From Alphaproteobacteria bacterium (GTDB lineage Bacteria > Pseudomonadota > Alphaproteobacteria > CAAHEQ01 > UBA3637): DNA of 40,909 nucleotides. This document shows positions 1 to 7,456 of the stretch, in pieces; the first letter of the stretch is position 1; each line of letters starts with the position of its first letter. The notes below the pieces were generated by a model. The model had not been told where the DNA came from, searched no databases, and saw only the letters and a program-made list of their open reading frames with translations. The stretch covers positions 1-40,909 of the forward strand of contig JAFTSJ010000035.1 of the NCBI GenBank assembly GCA_017467335.1, given 5' to 3'. The position numbers were made by a program, and so were the translations under genes.

Positions 1-1131
1 ACATTGGTCTTTGGCTTTTTCTATCCCGTCCGGTAATAAGGCAGATTTTTTATCCGAACATTTTATACACCCACCAACTGATTGATAACTATATCCATCA
101 ACGCAGGTATAAGCACAATACGTTATCGGATCATCGTTATTATCTTTTGTATCTGTTTGAACAATGAACTTACCTTCATCTTGGCATTGTTGTTCACACA
201 TGGTTTGTCCGCTAATATCGTCCTTAAAGACAACTTCTCCATCCACCATATATTCAAACGGTTCTGTGCGGACGGGAATGTTACTATATGTTGTACATGG
301 CATACACGCCCCGTTTTTGGTACGAAAATGATTTGGAGCACATTCTTCTTCGATTTGAACACATTTATTGTTGGCTTCGTCACAGACGGCACCTTTGGGA
401 CAATGGTCATTGCAAAGACATTCAACGCATTTATGTTGACTGATATCGGTTGTCATACAATATGGTGTTGACGCTGCACAATCCGGTTCGCATAAGTTAT
501 TGATACAATCATAACACCCACCGCTCTTATGTGACGGACAATCTTGTTGAGTATAACAATAAGTAGTTGGTTCTCCGTTTTTATCGAGCGGTTTACCCGT
601 TCCGCCTTGACCGTTTAAATGTTCCAATGTTGCTAAAAAACGCATGCCTGACAAATCGCCATAGGTTGAACAAATGGAAGCATTTCCCTGATAAACAATA
701 CCGTCTTCGGAATTGATATCTGTTGGTACAATGCGAATCATTTGAGCCAAAAATCCGTTGAGGTTCATATTGAGCACTTGTTGACAAACTCGATTAGGAA
801 CATTTTCCACATCAACACTGAATGTCAGATTGTTACCGCTTGATACGATGTTAATGGGAAAACCGGTTGGTGTTGTATCGGGCCATTCATCAAATGAATC
901 AGGGAGGGGTTTATCTTGATATTTATGCCATGTATCTTGAATACGTTTGTTGACTTCATTAACAATATCGTTTGCCCGATATTTATCCATGGCAAAAGAA
1001 TACCCATAAATCCCACCGGCCGATAAGACCCCAATTACCGCCAAAACGCCCAGTATTTCCACCATACTGCGACCTGTTTCAGCTGTTTTTTGTTTAAAAT
1101 ATCCGTTTAAAAAAGCGTTTAAAATATTCAT
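1..1131 (-). CDS. Cysteine-rich prepilin-like surface protein (5' part, runs off left edge)
   Basis: The minus-strand frame is open from ATG at 1131 to base 1 (377 codons, no stop), so only the N-terminal part is present. Residues 16-25 hold a type IV prepilin-type processing site: TG then RSMVE, with Gly20 at -1 and Glu25 at +5, followed by a hydrophobic segment (ILGVLAVIGVLSAGGIYGY). A pilin-like region follows with paired cysteines (NRVCQQV near 110, ASIC near 150), then dense CxxC and CxxxxxC clusters from about 190, including a DCP/CDxxNNKC pattern. It is homologous to the genes at 19381-22101 and 38410-40909. A GAGGG ribosome site precedes the ATG. Inferred role: an exported, disulfide-rich pilus- or surface-associated protein processed by a prepilin peptidase. 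The function of the cysteine-rich body is unknown. Confidence 0.85.
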   Translation of the reverse strand, partial: MNILNAFLNGYFKQKTAETGRSMVEILGVLAVIGVLSAGGIYGYSFAMDKYRANDIVNEVNKRIQDTWHKYQDKPLPDSFDEWPDTTPTGFPINIVSSGNNLTFSVDVENVPNRVCQQVLNMNLNGFLAQMIRIVPTDINSEDGIVYQGNASICSTYGDLSGMRFLATLEHLNGQGGTGKPLDKNGEPTTYCYTQQDCPSHKSGGCYDCINNLCEPDCAASTPYCMTTDISQHKCVECLCNDHCPKGAVCDEANNKCVQIEEECAPNHFRTKNGACMPCTTYSNIPVRTEPFEYMVDGEVVFKDDISGQTMCEQQCQDEGKFIVQTDTKDNNDDPITYCAYTCVDGYSYQSVGGCIKCSDKKSALLPDGIEKAKDQC

Positions 1132-1176
1132 AAAGCCCTCACTGCAAAAGTTAACAAAATCAGACAGTTATTTTTC

Positions 1177-1346
1177 AAAAATGTGTCAAAAAAACGTCCC
1201 TTTTTTGAACGCTTTTTTTTGGCAAGGGTTACACTTTTTTAAAAACAAAAAAATCACGAAAAATCAAATAATTACAAATTTTAGTTGACAACGAAATAAA
1301 TCTAAAATATTATGTCAAAAAAAGGGACGTTTTTTTGACACATTTT
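1177..1346. repeat. Nested palindromic repeat element, copy 1
   Basis: Arms at 1177-1210 and 1314-1346 are near-perfect inverted repeats of about 33 bases around a roughly 103-base AT-rich core. Each arm is itself hairpin-like. The right arm (1313-1340) is a perfect 11-bp stem, TGTCAAAAAAA, around a GGGACG loop. The other arm is the same with one mismatch region. The element is repeated in opposite orientation at 19165-19335 upstream of a paralogous gene. It could be a regulatory region conserved by duplication, a MITE-like element or a recombination site. No transposase or clear target duplication is seen. Confidence 0.75.
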
Positions 1347-1586
1347 CAGAAGATAACACATTGATTTAGTTATGTTTTTATTTTTGCTGTTTGGAAAAAT
1401 TTCAAACGGTTTTTTTGATGGGTTTTTAGGGGATTATTTGATGAAAAACAAGCCTTTTAAATACATGAACGATTGTGTTCTTCTTCTTTGAAAAGTCCTT
1501 CAATTAAGATTGCCTATACAAAAATATAAAACATCTGACAAATAATGATAGGTATCACACTCAAACCGTACAGTTTGTTATTATGA

Positions 1587-1615
1587 TTGACTTTTTGGTC
1601 ATTTCCTGTTAGACT
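1587..1615 (+). promoter_or_regulatory. Sigma70-type promoter of the glycosyltransferase
   Basis: TTGACT at 1587-1592 and TAGACT at 1610-1615 are separated by 17 bases, with AAAGGAG just before the ATG at 1639. The predicted transcript start is near 1622, giving a short leader. Confidence 0.55.
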
Positions 1616-1638
1616 TTTATTGTTAAAGGAGATAAAAA

Positions 1639-2961
1639 ATGAAAGGTATTTATCCCACCGATTATTTGCATAATCCCAATCCTTTTCCCGATAAATCCAT
1701 CGAACAAATTTGGGATGATTTGGATACATACAGTTTTGAAGAATTGTACCAATTACCCCATTTTCACGAATCTATTCGTTTTATGGTTCCAATTCCACCT
1801 TTAACATATCAAGGTAAATTTATAAAAGGATTTTGCTTCACACAAGGGGCTGAAGTATTATTAAATCGATTACCCCATTTACAAAAATTGTTTATTGTTT
1901 GTGCTAATTCTATGTGTTTTTCCTATCCTTGGGCACATCAAGCCGATTGTTTTTTCACATGCTATCACAATCCTGAACGAGAAGCATATATGAAAAAAAA
2001 ATATCCTGAAATTAAAAATGTTATTTGTTTACCGACACAGGACGCTGATTATACAAATGAAAAAATTATGACTCCTTGGTTAGGAGGTATGCCAAAAACA
2101 ATTGATGTTTTTTGTGTTTCAACCGCTTTTCCGGTTAAAAATTTACCCTTATTTGCACACGCCCTCAAAATATACGAACAAAAATATCATTATCGATTAA
2201 AAGTCGTTTGTTCTATTGGTAATAAAGATGCCATCAAACAACCGGATGGAACATTAGATTATTCAAAAGTAAATGAATATGATCAATCAGAACTACGCAA
2301 AATTGATGAAATTTTAGGAGATACAAAATCTTATATCGATTTGCGACCATATATTGATTATTACGACTTACCCAAATATTATACAATTGCCCGTTGCGGT
2401 GTTTTGGCTTCTTTGATTGAAGGTAAAAATCGATTTTTAAGCGAAGGGATGTGTTGTGATATGCCTGTTATTACCTTTCGTGATTTTAATCGATTTTGTC
2501 GAGGTTCATCTCCTGCTTTTCCGGAAAATTGTGGAGAATATGCCCCTGAATTTACAGCCGAATCATTAGCCGATACCATCCACTATGTTATTACTCATCC
2601 GACAAAATACAGTCCTCGTGAAAATTATTTAAAACACTATGGGCGAATCAATTTTATTAAAAATATTGTCAATCACATCCCCTATTACCGTGATAATATT
2701 CCTCAATTAAATGACGGAAATTTAACAACAAATCAATGGATAAATGATGCTTGTCAACATAATTATCAAATGAATTATGAATCATTTTTATATGATAAAA
2801 ATCACACGTTGTCTAATATTGCCGGTTTAACAAACATATTAAATATTTTAAAACAGTATCACAAACAACATCGTATTTTTTGGATGGACACCCAAGAAAA
2901 ACAAAAAGAATCCCTTTTAAACCGCATACACCATCGAATCAAAAAATATTTTATCCCTTAG
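1639..2961 (+). CDS. GT4-type glycosyltransferase
   Basis: A 440-residue protein with a GT-B, family-4-like C-terminal half. A segment reading VSTAFPVKNLP (about 160-170) resembles the start of the nucleotide-sugar domain. An EX7E motif is visible as E261 and E269 (EGKNRFLSEG), followed by a CDMPVI segment typical of retaining GT4 enzymes. No signal peptide or obvious membrane helix is seen, so it is likely cytosolic and acts on a sugar acceptor for envelope glycan or a glycoprotein. Donor and acceptor cannot be read from sequence. The start at 1639 is supported by AAAGGAG. It is not in an operon with other glycan genes. Its stop codon overlaps that of the convergent SH3 gene. Adjacency to a prepilin-like gene raises, but does not show, a link to surface-protein glycosylation. 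Confidence 0.8.
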   Translation: MKGIYPTDYLHNPNPFPDKSIEQIWDDLDTYSFEELYQLPHFHESIRFMVPIPPLTYQGKFIKGFCFTQGAEVLLNRLPHLQKLFIVCANSMCFSYPWAHQADCFFTCYHNPEREAYMKKKYPEIKNVICLPTQDADYTNEKIMTPWLGGMPKTIDVFCVSTAFPVKNLPLFAHALKIYEQKYHYRLKVVCSIGNKDAIKQPDGTLDYSKVNEYDQSELRKIDEILGDTKSYIDLRPYIDYYDLPKYYTIARCGVLASLIEGKNRFLSEGMCCDMPVITFRDFNRFCRGSSPAFPENCGEYAPEFTAESLADTIHYVITHPTKYSPRENYLKHYGRINFIKNIVNHIPYYRDNIPQLNDGNLTTNQWINDACQHNYQMNYESFLYDKNHTLSNIAGLTNILNILKQYHKQHRIFWMDTQEKQKESLLNRIHHRIKKYFIP

Positions 2962-3452
2962 CGAATGGTTTCATGCGGATAAATGCCATAAAACAATTGA
3001 CGTTCCATCCACCCTTTGTATTTTTTGTCTTCAAAAGAAAATGTAACCTGACAAAACGATTGACGGGGAGGACATTCTTCTAATTTAGCCAAAGACCCTT
3101 TCTGTATATGAGCTATAACCGCTGATTGATTATCCGGTTTTTTATATAATGAACCGTTTTGTGTAATAATGACATATCGAACACCACTTAACATACGCCG
3201 ATGAACCCAACCGACCGTGCCATCTACTTCTCGTATCCGCCGCCATAATTCATGTTCTTCAATTACTTCAACCGGATAATTTTGAACATGATAAACAAAT
3301 TTAATCGGAAACCGTTCACCCGGACCTGTTCGCATATTGATTTCACTTCGCCGGAAAGATACAAACCGAGGCACAGCCAACTCTTGTGCTTGTGCCAAAT
3401 CAAACATAATAAGACAAATAAAAGCCACTAAAAAAAAGCCTTTTTTAAACAC
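2958..3452 (-). CDS. Periplasmic bacterial SH3-domain protein
   Basis: A 164-residue protein with a signal peptide (MFKKGFF, hydrophobic core, then AQAQE near residue 22). A bacterial SH3 domain follows, with the hallmark NMRTGPGERFPI, then LWRRIRE and GWVHRRML, and a second, weaker SH3-like part (NGSLYKKPDNQSAV, then KGWMER). This architecture is common in alphaproteobacteria and is thought to bind peptidoglycan or envelope partners; no enzyme domain is present. It overlaps the upstream dUTPase-like gene by 8 bases and is probably cotranscribed and translationally coupled. Its 3' end overlaps the convergent glycosyltransferase stop codon by 4 bases, with no terminator between them. Confidence 0.85.
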   Translation of the reverse strand: MFKKGFFLVAFICLIMFDLAQAQELAVPRFVSFRRSEINMRTGPGERFPIKFVYHVQNYPVEVIEEHELWRRIREVDGTVGWVHRRMLSGVRYVIITQNGSLYKKPDNQSAVIAHIQKGSLAKLEECPPRQSFCQVTFSFEDKKYKGWMERQLFYGIYPHETIR

Positions 3453-3990
3453 GATCAGCCGCCTTTACCCTGTCACGAACGCTTTTAACTTCCCGTTTTC
3501 CGGTACTTTTTTTAGGTGGATTCGATTCGGATTCTTCGTTACTGCCCGAATCACTAAATGTAAATGATGTTTTTTCATCCGATACCATTGTTTTATCCTT
3601 AATTTCATTCCATGCAATTTGATAAATCGGCATAACCAATAATTGAGCAATGGCATCACCTCGCCGAATTATCAATTGGCGACGAGAAGCGTTTTGAACC
3701 AAAACATACAACGCATCCCTATCTGCCGGATTAACAATTTGCGGTCCGTCTAAAACAATTAATCCAATATCACGAGCAACCATCGGCAACGAAACAATCT
3801 GACCACATAAACCATCCGGAATGCCAATACCAAAACCGATAGGAATTAAGCCCCGTTCTTGCGGATCTAATTTTAAAACACTGGGAATAGCCGCCTTTAA
3901 CACCAATCCGACATGGTGTTTTGACGTATAAGACGGTAAAGGGAAATCAACACCGTCAGATGTTCGAATAATATGCAATTTTGGTGTCAT
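3445..3990 (-). CDS. Degenerate dUTPase-fold protein, probably catalytically inactive
   Basis: The 181-residue protein aligns along most of the trimeric dUTPase fold: FPLPSYTS start, GLIPIGFGIGIPDG before motif 2, and RRGDAIAQL at motif 4. Key residues are lost. The motif 1 aspartate of AGxDLxA is Val (VGLVLKA). The motif 2 PRSGL segment reads LPMVA. The motif 3 catalytic IDSDY reads VNPAD. The glycine-rich motif 5 is absent, replaced by a Ser/Glu/Lys-rich tail of about 45 residues. By family knowledge such a protein should not hydrolyse dUTP; it may bind nucleotide or protein. It sits upstream of, and overlaps, the SH3 gene. TTGACA around 4040 on the minus strand may serve as its -35 element. 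A divergent but active enzyme cannot be excluded. Confidence 0.75.
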   Translation of the reverse strand: MTPKLHIIRTSDGVDFPLPSYTSKHHVGLVLKAAIPSVLKLDPQERGLIPIGFGIGIPDGLCGQIVSLPMVARDIGLIVLDGPQIVNPADRDALYVLVQNASRRQLIIRRGDAIAQLLVMPIYQIAWNEIKDKTMVSDEKTSFTFSDSGSNEESESNPPKKSTGKREVKSVRDRVKAADRV

Positions 3991-4083
3991 TTTATATCCT
4001 GATGGCTTTTTTTTGACATATTGACAAATATCTGTTGAATTGTCAAGGTTATTTTTTATTTATTATCTATCATTGACAGTAAC

Positions 4084-4120
4084 AAAAAGACTGTCGAACA
4101 CCAATCCGACAGTCTTTTTT
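4084..4120 (-). terminator. Rho-independent terminator after terC
   Basis: A 13-bp perfect stem (4084-4096 with 4107-4119) around a 10-base loop has AAAAA on the left and TTTTTT on the right, so it can work on either strand. It lies just downstream of the terC stop. Confidence 0.85.
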
Positions 4121-4134
4121 ATGATATCATATTT

Positions 4135-5157
4135 TTATTGCTTTTGTTCTTCTTTTGCCGGAAAGACCAGTGAAGCCAAAACACCGGCTGTTAAGAAACC
4201 TAAAACAACACACAAAGACGTTGTCGCCGATACATGAATTTCACCAAAAACACCGACTAACATTTTTAACCCGATATACATTAAGATACCAATAACGGCT
4301 TTTTCCAAATGTACAAGAGCCTGTTTCGCTGCTGCCAAACAAAAATACATCGAACGCATACCCAAAATAGCAAATATATTACTGGTATAAACCAAAAACG
4401 GTTCTTTGGTTACACCAATAACAGCCGGCACACTGTCAAACGCAAACATAACATCAGCAAATTCAACCGTGATTAAACATAAAAACAACGGTGTAGCCGC
4501 CCAGCCAATATATTTTTTATGCGTGTCTGATGATATATCCGTCCGTTTAACAAAAAATTTATGGCCGTCTAAATGAGGAGCAACCGGAAATAAATAACGG
4601 AAAAAACGAATAGACCAATGTTTTGTAAAATCAATTTCTTCTTCTTCAACTTTTTGAACGGGTTGACGTGTAAACCATGAATAAATCAATGCCCATAAAC
4701 CGGCTGCTTGCATCATCTTAAAGGCTGTCCATATAATGAAGATACCGAAAATTGTTAAAGCCGTATCTCCAAAATGCGAAACAAATGCCGCCCCCAATCC
4801 GACAAAAATCAATCGTAAAACCAAGGCCCCTAAAATACCATAGTATAAAACACGATGTTGATATTTGTTCGGAATACCGAAACTGGCAAAAATAGCCATC
4901 AAGACGAACAAATTATCAACGGATAATGTTTTTTCAAGCAAATATCCGGATAAATATGCCTGTGCATCTTCGGCTCCGTGCGAAAAATAAACATATCCGC
5001 CAAACGCCAAAGAAACAATAACCCAAAAAATAGTCCACATAACAGCAGACCGAACGGACACATCATGATCCTGTTTATGCGCATACAAATCGATTGCCAA
5101 ACACAAAAGAACCACAATGGAAAAAATAATAATACTTGTTGTTGAATATTCTGTCAT
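4135..5157 (-). CDS. TerC-family integral membrane protein (putative metal exporter)
   Basis: With the start at 5157 the protein has 340 residues and begins MTEYSTTSIIIFSIVV. It has the TerC/Alx layout: multiple hydrophobic helices, the conserved EKTLSVDNLFV stretch near residue 70, and the later FADVMFAFDSVPAV stretch, whose acidic residues are typical of the family. Members are inner-membrane proteins linked to tellurite resistance and, in the Alx branch, manganese export. An in-frame ATG at 5238 is rejected because a consensus promoter lies between it and 5157. No ribosome-binding site precedes 5157, and the promoter predicts a transcript starting only a few bases upstream, so translation is probably leaderless. 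The gene is divergent from leuA. Confidence 0.88.
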   Translation of the reverse strand: MTEYSTTSIIIFSIVVLLCLAIDLYAHKQDHDVSVRSAVMWTIFWVIVSLAFGGYVYFSHGAEDAQAYLSGYLLEKTLSVDNLFVLMAIFASFGIPNKYQHRVLYYGILGALVLRLIFVGLGAAFVSHFGDTALTIFGIFIIWTAFKMMQAAGLWALIYSWFTRQPVQKVEEEEIDFTKHWSIRFFRYLFPVAPHLDGHKFFVKRTDISSDTHKKYIGWAATPLFLCLITVEFADVMFAFDSVPAVIGVTKEPFLVYTSNIFAILGMRSMYFCLAAAKQALVHLEKAVIGILMYIGLKMLVGVFGEIHVSATTSLCVVLGFLTAGVLASLVFPAKEEQKQ

Positions 5158-5167
5158 AGCAAGAAGC

Positions 5168-5195
5168 ATTATACGTTTTTTCATACACTTGTCAA
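5168..5195 (-). promoter_or_regulatory. Consensus sigma70 promoter of terC
   Basis: On the minus strand, TTGACA (5195-5190), a 16-base spacer and TATAAT (5173-5168) match consensus exactly. Only ten bases separate the -10 box from the ATG at 5157, placing the transcript start at about 5160 and leaving a leader of roughly 0-4 bases. Confidence 0.8.
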
Positions 5196-5231
5196 TCACT
5201 ATATAATTTTTACCAACATAAAAAAAATTTG

Positions 5232-5260
5232 TTGACAAGAATTTTTAAATTTGATAGAAT
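5232..5260 (+). promoter_or_regulatory. Sigma70 promoter of the leuA leader
   Basis: TTGACA (5232-5237), 17-base spacer, TAGAAT (5255-5260). Seven bases follow before the ATG of the leader peptide, so transcription should start at or next to that ATG. Confidence 0.8.
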
Positions 5261-5267
5261 GACATCC

Positions 5268-5339
5268 ATGTTGAGAAAAGTAAATGAACTTCTATTGTTA
5301 TGCTTGTTAGGTAATGATTCCCATTTCCTAAAAGGCTGA
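5268..5339 (+). CDS. leuL: Leucine-rich leader peptide of the leuA attenuator
   Basis: A 23-codon frame begins MLRKVNE and continues LLLLCLLGN before ending in TGA at 5337-5339. Six of seven consecutive codons (8-14) are leucine, the signature of a ribosome-mediated attenuation leader. It sits just downstream of a strong promoter, upstream of a terminator and leuA, and has no ribosome-binding site. Stalling at the leucine codons when charged tRNA-Leu is scarce would favour the antiterminator. Too short for normal gene finders; called from its composition and position. Confidence 0.88.
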   Translation: MLRKVNELLLLCLLGNDSHFLKG

Positions 5340-5389
5340 TGTTTACTTTCTTTTCAAGTATAAACGCCCTTTTAGGAGGGCGTTTTTTT
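5277..5389 (+). promoter_or_regulatory. Transcription attenuator upstream of leuA (competing hairpins)
   Basis: Three pairings compete. Segment 5277-5284 (AAAGTAAA) can pair with 5342-5349 (TTTACTTT). CCTAAAAGG at 5327-5335 is the exact complement of CCTTTTAGG at 5368-5376, an antiterminator. AAACGCCCT at 5362-5370 pairs with AGGGCGTTT at 5377-5385, followed by a run of T, the terminator. The antiterminator uses bases of the terminator stem and loop, so the two are mutually exclusive. This is the layout expected for control by leucine supply through the leader peptide. Confidence 0.85.
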
Positions 5390-5390
5390 T
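5362..5390 (+). terminator. Attenuator terminator before leuA
   Basis: Nine-base stem (5362-5370 with 5377-5385), six-base loop and T8 tract. It lies between the leader peptide and leuA, so it acts as the regulated terminator. Confidence 0.88.
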
Positions 5391-5414
5391 ATTCAAAAAT
5401 CAACGGAGAAAAAA

Positions 5415-6923
5415 ATGACAAACCAACCAATTTTTTATGATACAACTTTACGAGATGGTAATCAGGCCTTAAAACGCCCTTGGAATCACAATGAAAAAGA
5501 AATTATTTTCCGTCAATTGCTAGCGTTGGGAATCAAAGTCATTGAAGTTGGTTTTCCTGCTTCGGGTGAAATGGATTTTAATACATGTTCATCATTGGCT
5601 CAACAGGCTCCGCAAGATGTAACGGTTAGCGTTTTAGCCCGAGCAACAAAACACGACATTGAACAAGCCGCTTTAGCTGTTCAACATGCGTCCAAACCCC
5701 GTATTCATACATTTATTGCCATGAATCCGTTGGGATTGGAACACGTTTTACAAAAAGACATTGAAACGGTTACGGATATTGCCGTCAATGCGGTTCGGTA
5801 TGCTAAAAGTTTATTACCCGCAAACGGAGAAGTTGAATTTTCCGTTGAACACTTTGGCGATTGCCGTGAAAATTTGCCGGCTGTTTTGGACGCTATTGAA
5901 AAAGTTGTTGAAGCCGGTGCCGATGTTATCAATTTACCCAATACGGTAGAACGTTTCCGCCCGATGGATTTTATCCGAATGGTTGAAAAAGTACATGAAC
6001 GTATTGGTGATAAGGCGCAAATTTCCGTTCATTGTCATAATGATTTAGGTATGGCAACAGCAACAACCGTTGAAAGTTTTTTTGCCGGAGCAACACAATT
6101 AGAAACAACCTTAAACGGTATCGGTGAACGATGTGGCAATACCAATATGTATGAAGTTGCCGTTGCATTATATAATTCTGATATTCATGTTCCGCTTCGT
6201 ATGAATAAATTTTATGAAACGGCTCAATTAGTTTCGCAAATGGCTAACATTCCTATCTGGGAAAAAGCCCCGTTGATGGGGTCTGATTCATTGGCTCATC
6301 GTAGCGGTATTCACCAAAACGGAGCCAACAAAACAAAAGGATTAAAGAAAGGACAATATATTGCATTTTCACCGGATTTAATCGGTCGTTATGACGGAGA
6401 ACACATCGGTTTTACGGGACAATCAGGTAAATCGGCTTTATTTGATGTTTTTCAAAAAAGCGGTTATCCTTTTACAATGGAAGAAGCAGTTAAATTTTTA
6501 CCAGCAGCTAAAAAATTAGCTGATGAAAAAGGAGAATTAACATTATCTGATTTAGACAGATTTTATCGAACGGAAGTTTGCCATGTAACAGGTCCGTTTG
6601 AATTAGATTCATTCGAACGAATCAGTCAAGGAAAATATGCTCTTTCTTTTTACAAAGACGGACGGTTTTGCGAAGTTATCGGACGGGGAAGCGGTCCGAT
6701 TGAAAGTTGTGTTACGGCGTTGGCTTCATTGGGTGTTGCTATTGCCATTGTCAAATATGAACAACAAATGCTCAATGATAAGGAACAAGAATCTGCCGAA
6801 GCCGTCACAATGATGAACATTCGTCAAAATGATAAAGAAGTTGTTGCCCGTGCCATTAACCGTTCAACAACCCGTTCTAATATTCATGCCATCTTTAACG
6901 GATTAAATCTGTTACAAAAATAA
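5415..6923 (+). CDS. leuA: 2-isopropylmalate synthase
   Basis: The 502-residue protein condenses acetyl-CoA with 2-oxoisovalerate, the first committed step of leucine synthesis. The N-terminal HMGL-like TIM barrel shows FYDTTLRDGNQ (residues 8-18) and the metal-binding HCHNDLGMA near residue 205, then GIGERCGNTN. A linker with HRSGIHQNG follows. The C-terminal regulatory (LeuA dimer) domain from about 390 carries GRGSGPIESCVTAL, so leucine feedback is likely. Length fits the type-1 bacterial enzyme. CGGAG precedes the ATG. Upstream are a leucine-rich leader peptide and attenuator, independent support for the assignment. No other leucine gene is next to it, and a strong terminator follows. Confidence 0.95.
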   Translation: MTNQPIFYDTTLRDGNQALKRPWNHNEKEIIFRQLLALGIKVIEVGFPASGEMDFNTCSSLAQQAPQDVTVSVLARATKHDIEQAALAVQHASKPRIHTFIAMNPLGLEHVLQKDIETVTDIAVNAVRYAKSLLPANGEVEFSVEHFGDCRENLPAVLDAIEKVVEAGADVINLPNTVERFRPMDFIRMVEKVHERIGDKAQISVHCHNDLGMATATTVESFFAGATQLETTLNGIGERCGNTNMYEVAVALYNSDIHVPLRMNKFYETAQLVSQMANIPIWEKAPLMGSDSLAHRSGIHQNGANKTKGLKKGQYIAFSPDLIGRYDGEHIGFTGQSGKSALFDVFQKSGYPFTMEEAVKFLPAAKKLADEKGELTLSDLDRFYRTEVCHVTGPFELDSFERISQGKYALSFYKDGRFCEVIGRGSGPIESCVTALASLGVAIAIVKYEQQMLNDKEQESAEAVTMMNIRQNDKEVVARAINRSTTRSNIHAIFNGLNLLQK

Positions 6924-6931
6924 CAAATATG

Positions 6932-6962
6932 AAAAAGGGTTGTATCAAATACAACCCTTTTT
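6932..6962. terminator. Bidirectional terminator between leuA and the convergent small gene
   Basis: 14-bp perfect stem (6932-6945 with 6949-6962), CAA loop, A-run on one side and T-run on the other. Confidence 0.9.
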
Positions 6963-6986
6963 TGATATATTATAACAACGATTCTA

Positions 6987-7445
6987 TTATTTTTCATAGC
7001 TTAATACAAAAGAAACAAACTTAGTTAACGTATTGTCCGGATAAAAAACAGCTTCACCGGATACAATCTGTTTTTTCGTGCAAGATAAAATAAACGGACA
7101 CCGGACAGAATAACCGTTAGCTGACTTATATTTATCTTCTTGAATATTTTTATATTTTTCTTGTGATTCGCAATAACTGACCTTTTTCAATTCGCAAACA
7201 CCGACCACTTCCTGTATGCGTTTTAATAATTTGGCAATATTGGTAATTTCAGCATTTTCGATATACAAAGATGGAACTTTATCAACTTTCCAATCTGTTA
7301 CAAAATTTTTAAATTTTGTTTGCATAACTGTCAAGGCATGCTTTTCCTGTGCGTTAATTTTTAAACGTTGCACATAACATGTGCCACCCCAACTAGCTAA
7401 TCCTAACAAAATAAAAACACAAACTAAAACAATTATTTTTTTCAT
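6987..7445 (-). CDS. Uncharacterised membrane-anchored or secreted protein
   Basis: 152 residues when started at 7445, where AAAGGAGATTTACG gives a good ribosome site; the upstream ATG at 7475 lacks one. It begins MKKIIVLVCVFILLGLASWGG, a signal anchor or uncleaved signal peptide, followed by a mostly hydrophilic domain with a helical stretch (about 25-90) and four cysteines (CELKK, YCES, CPF, SCTKK) that could form disulfides in the periplasm. I recognise no family. It is a single-gene unit with its own promoter, and that promoter overlaps a perfect 10-bp inverted repeat that looks like an operator. Confidence 0.65.
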   Translation of the reverse strand: MKKIIVLVCVFILLGLASWGGTCYVQRLKINAQEKHALTVMQTKFKNFVTDWKVDKVPSLYIENAEITNIAKLLKRIQEVVGVCELKKVSYCESQEKYKNIQEDKYKSANGYSVRCPFILSCTKKQIVSGEAVFYPDNTLTKFVSFVLSYEK

Positions 7446-7456
7446 CGTAAATCTCC

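Larger units (their letters stand above)
1132..1638. other. Intergenic region with nested palindromic repeat and glycosyltransferase promoter
   Basis: This 507-bp gene-free stretch lies between two divergent genes. Bases 1132 to about 1435 are the inverted copy of roughly 19075-19380 upstream of the second cysteine-rich paralog, including the palindromic element at 1177-1346. Bases 1436-1638 are unique and carry the promoter and ribosome site of the glycosyltransferase. I see no additional credible coding frame or RNA gene. Confidence 0.7.

Noticed and set aside
82-787. Open frames of 64-129 residues overlapping the left cysteine-rich gene
   Set aside because: They lie in other frames of an uninterrupted 377-codon homologous coding frame and have no family match or ribosome site.
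1177-1346. Complete insertion sequence or transposon
   Set aside because: The element is about 170 bases with no coding capacity and no convincing target-site duplication.
1141-1350. CRISPR-like array from repeated A/T tracts
   Set aside because: Only two inverted arms, no direct repeats with regular spacers and no cas genes.
5158-5238. N-terminal extension of terC to ATG 5238
   Set aside because: A consensus promoter for terC lies inside it and the family start aligns with MTEYS at 5157.
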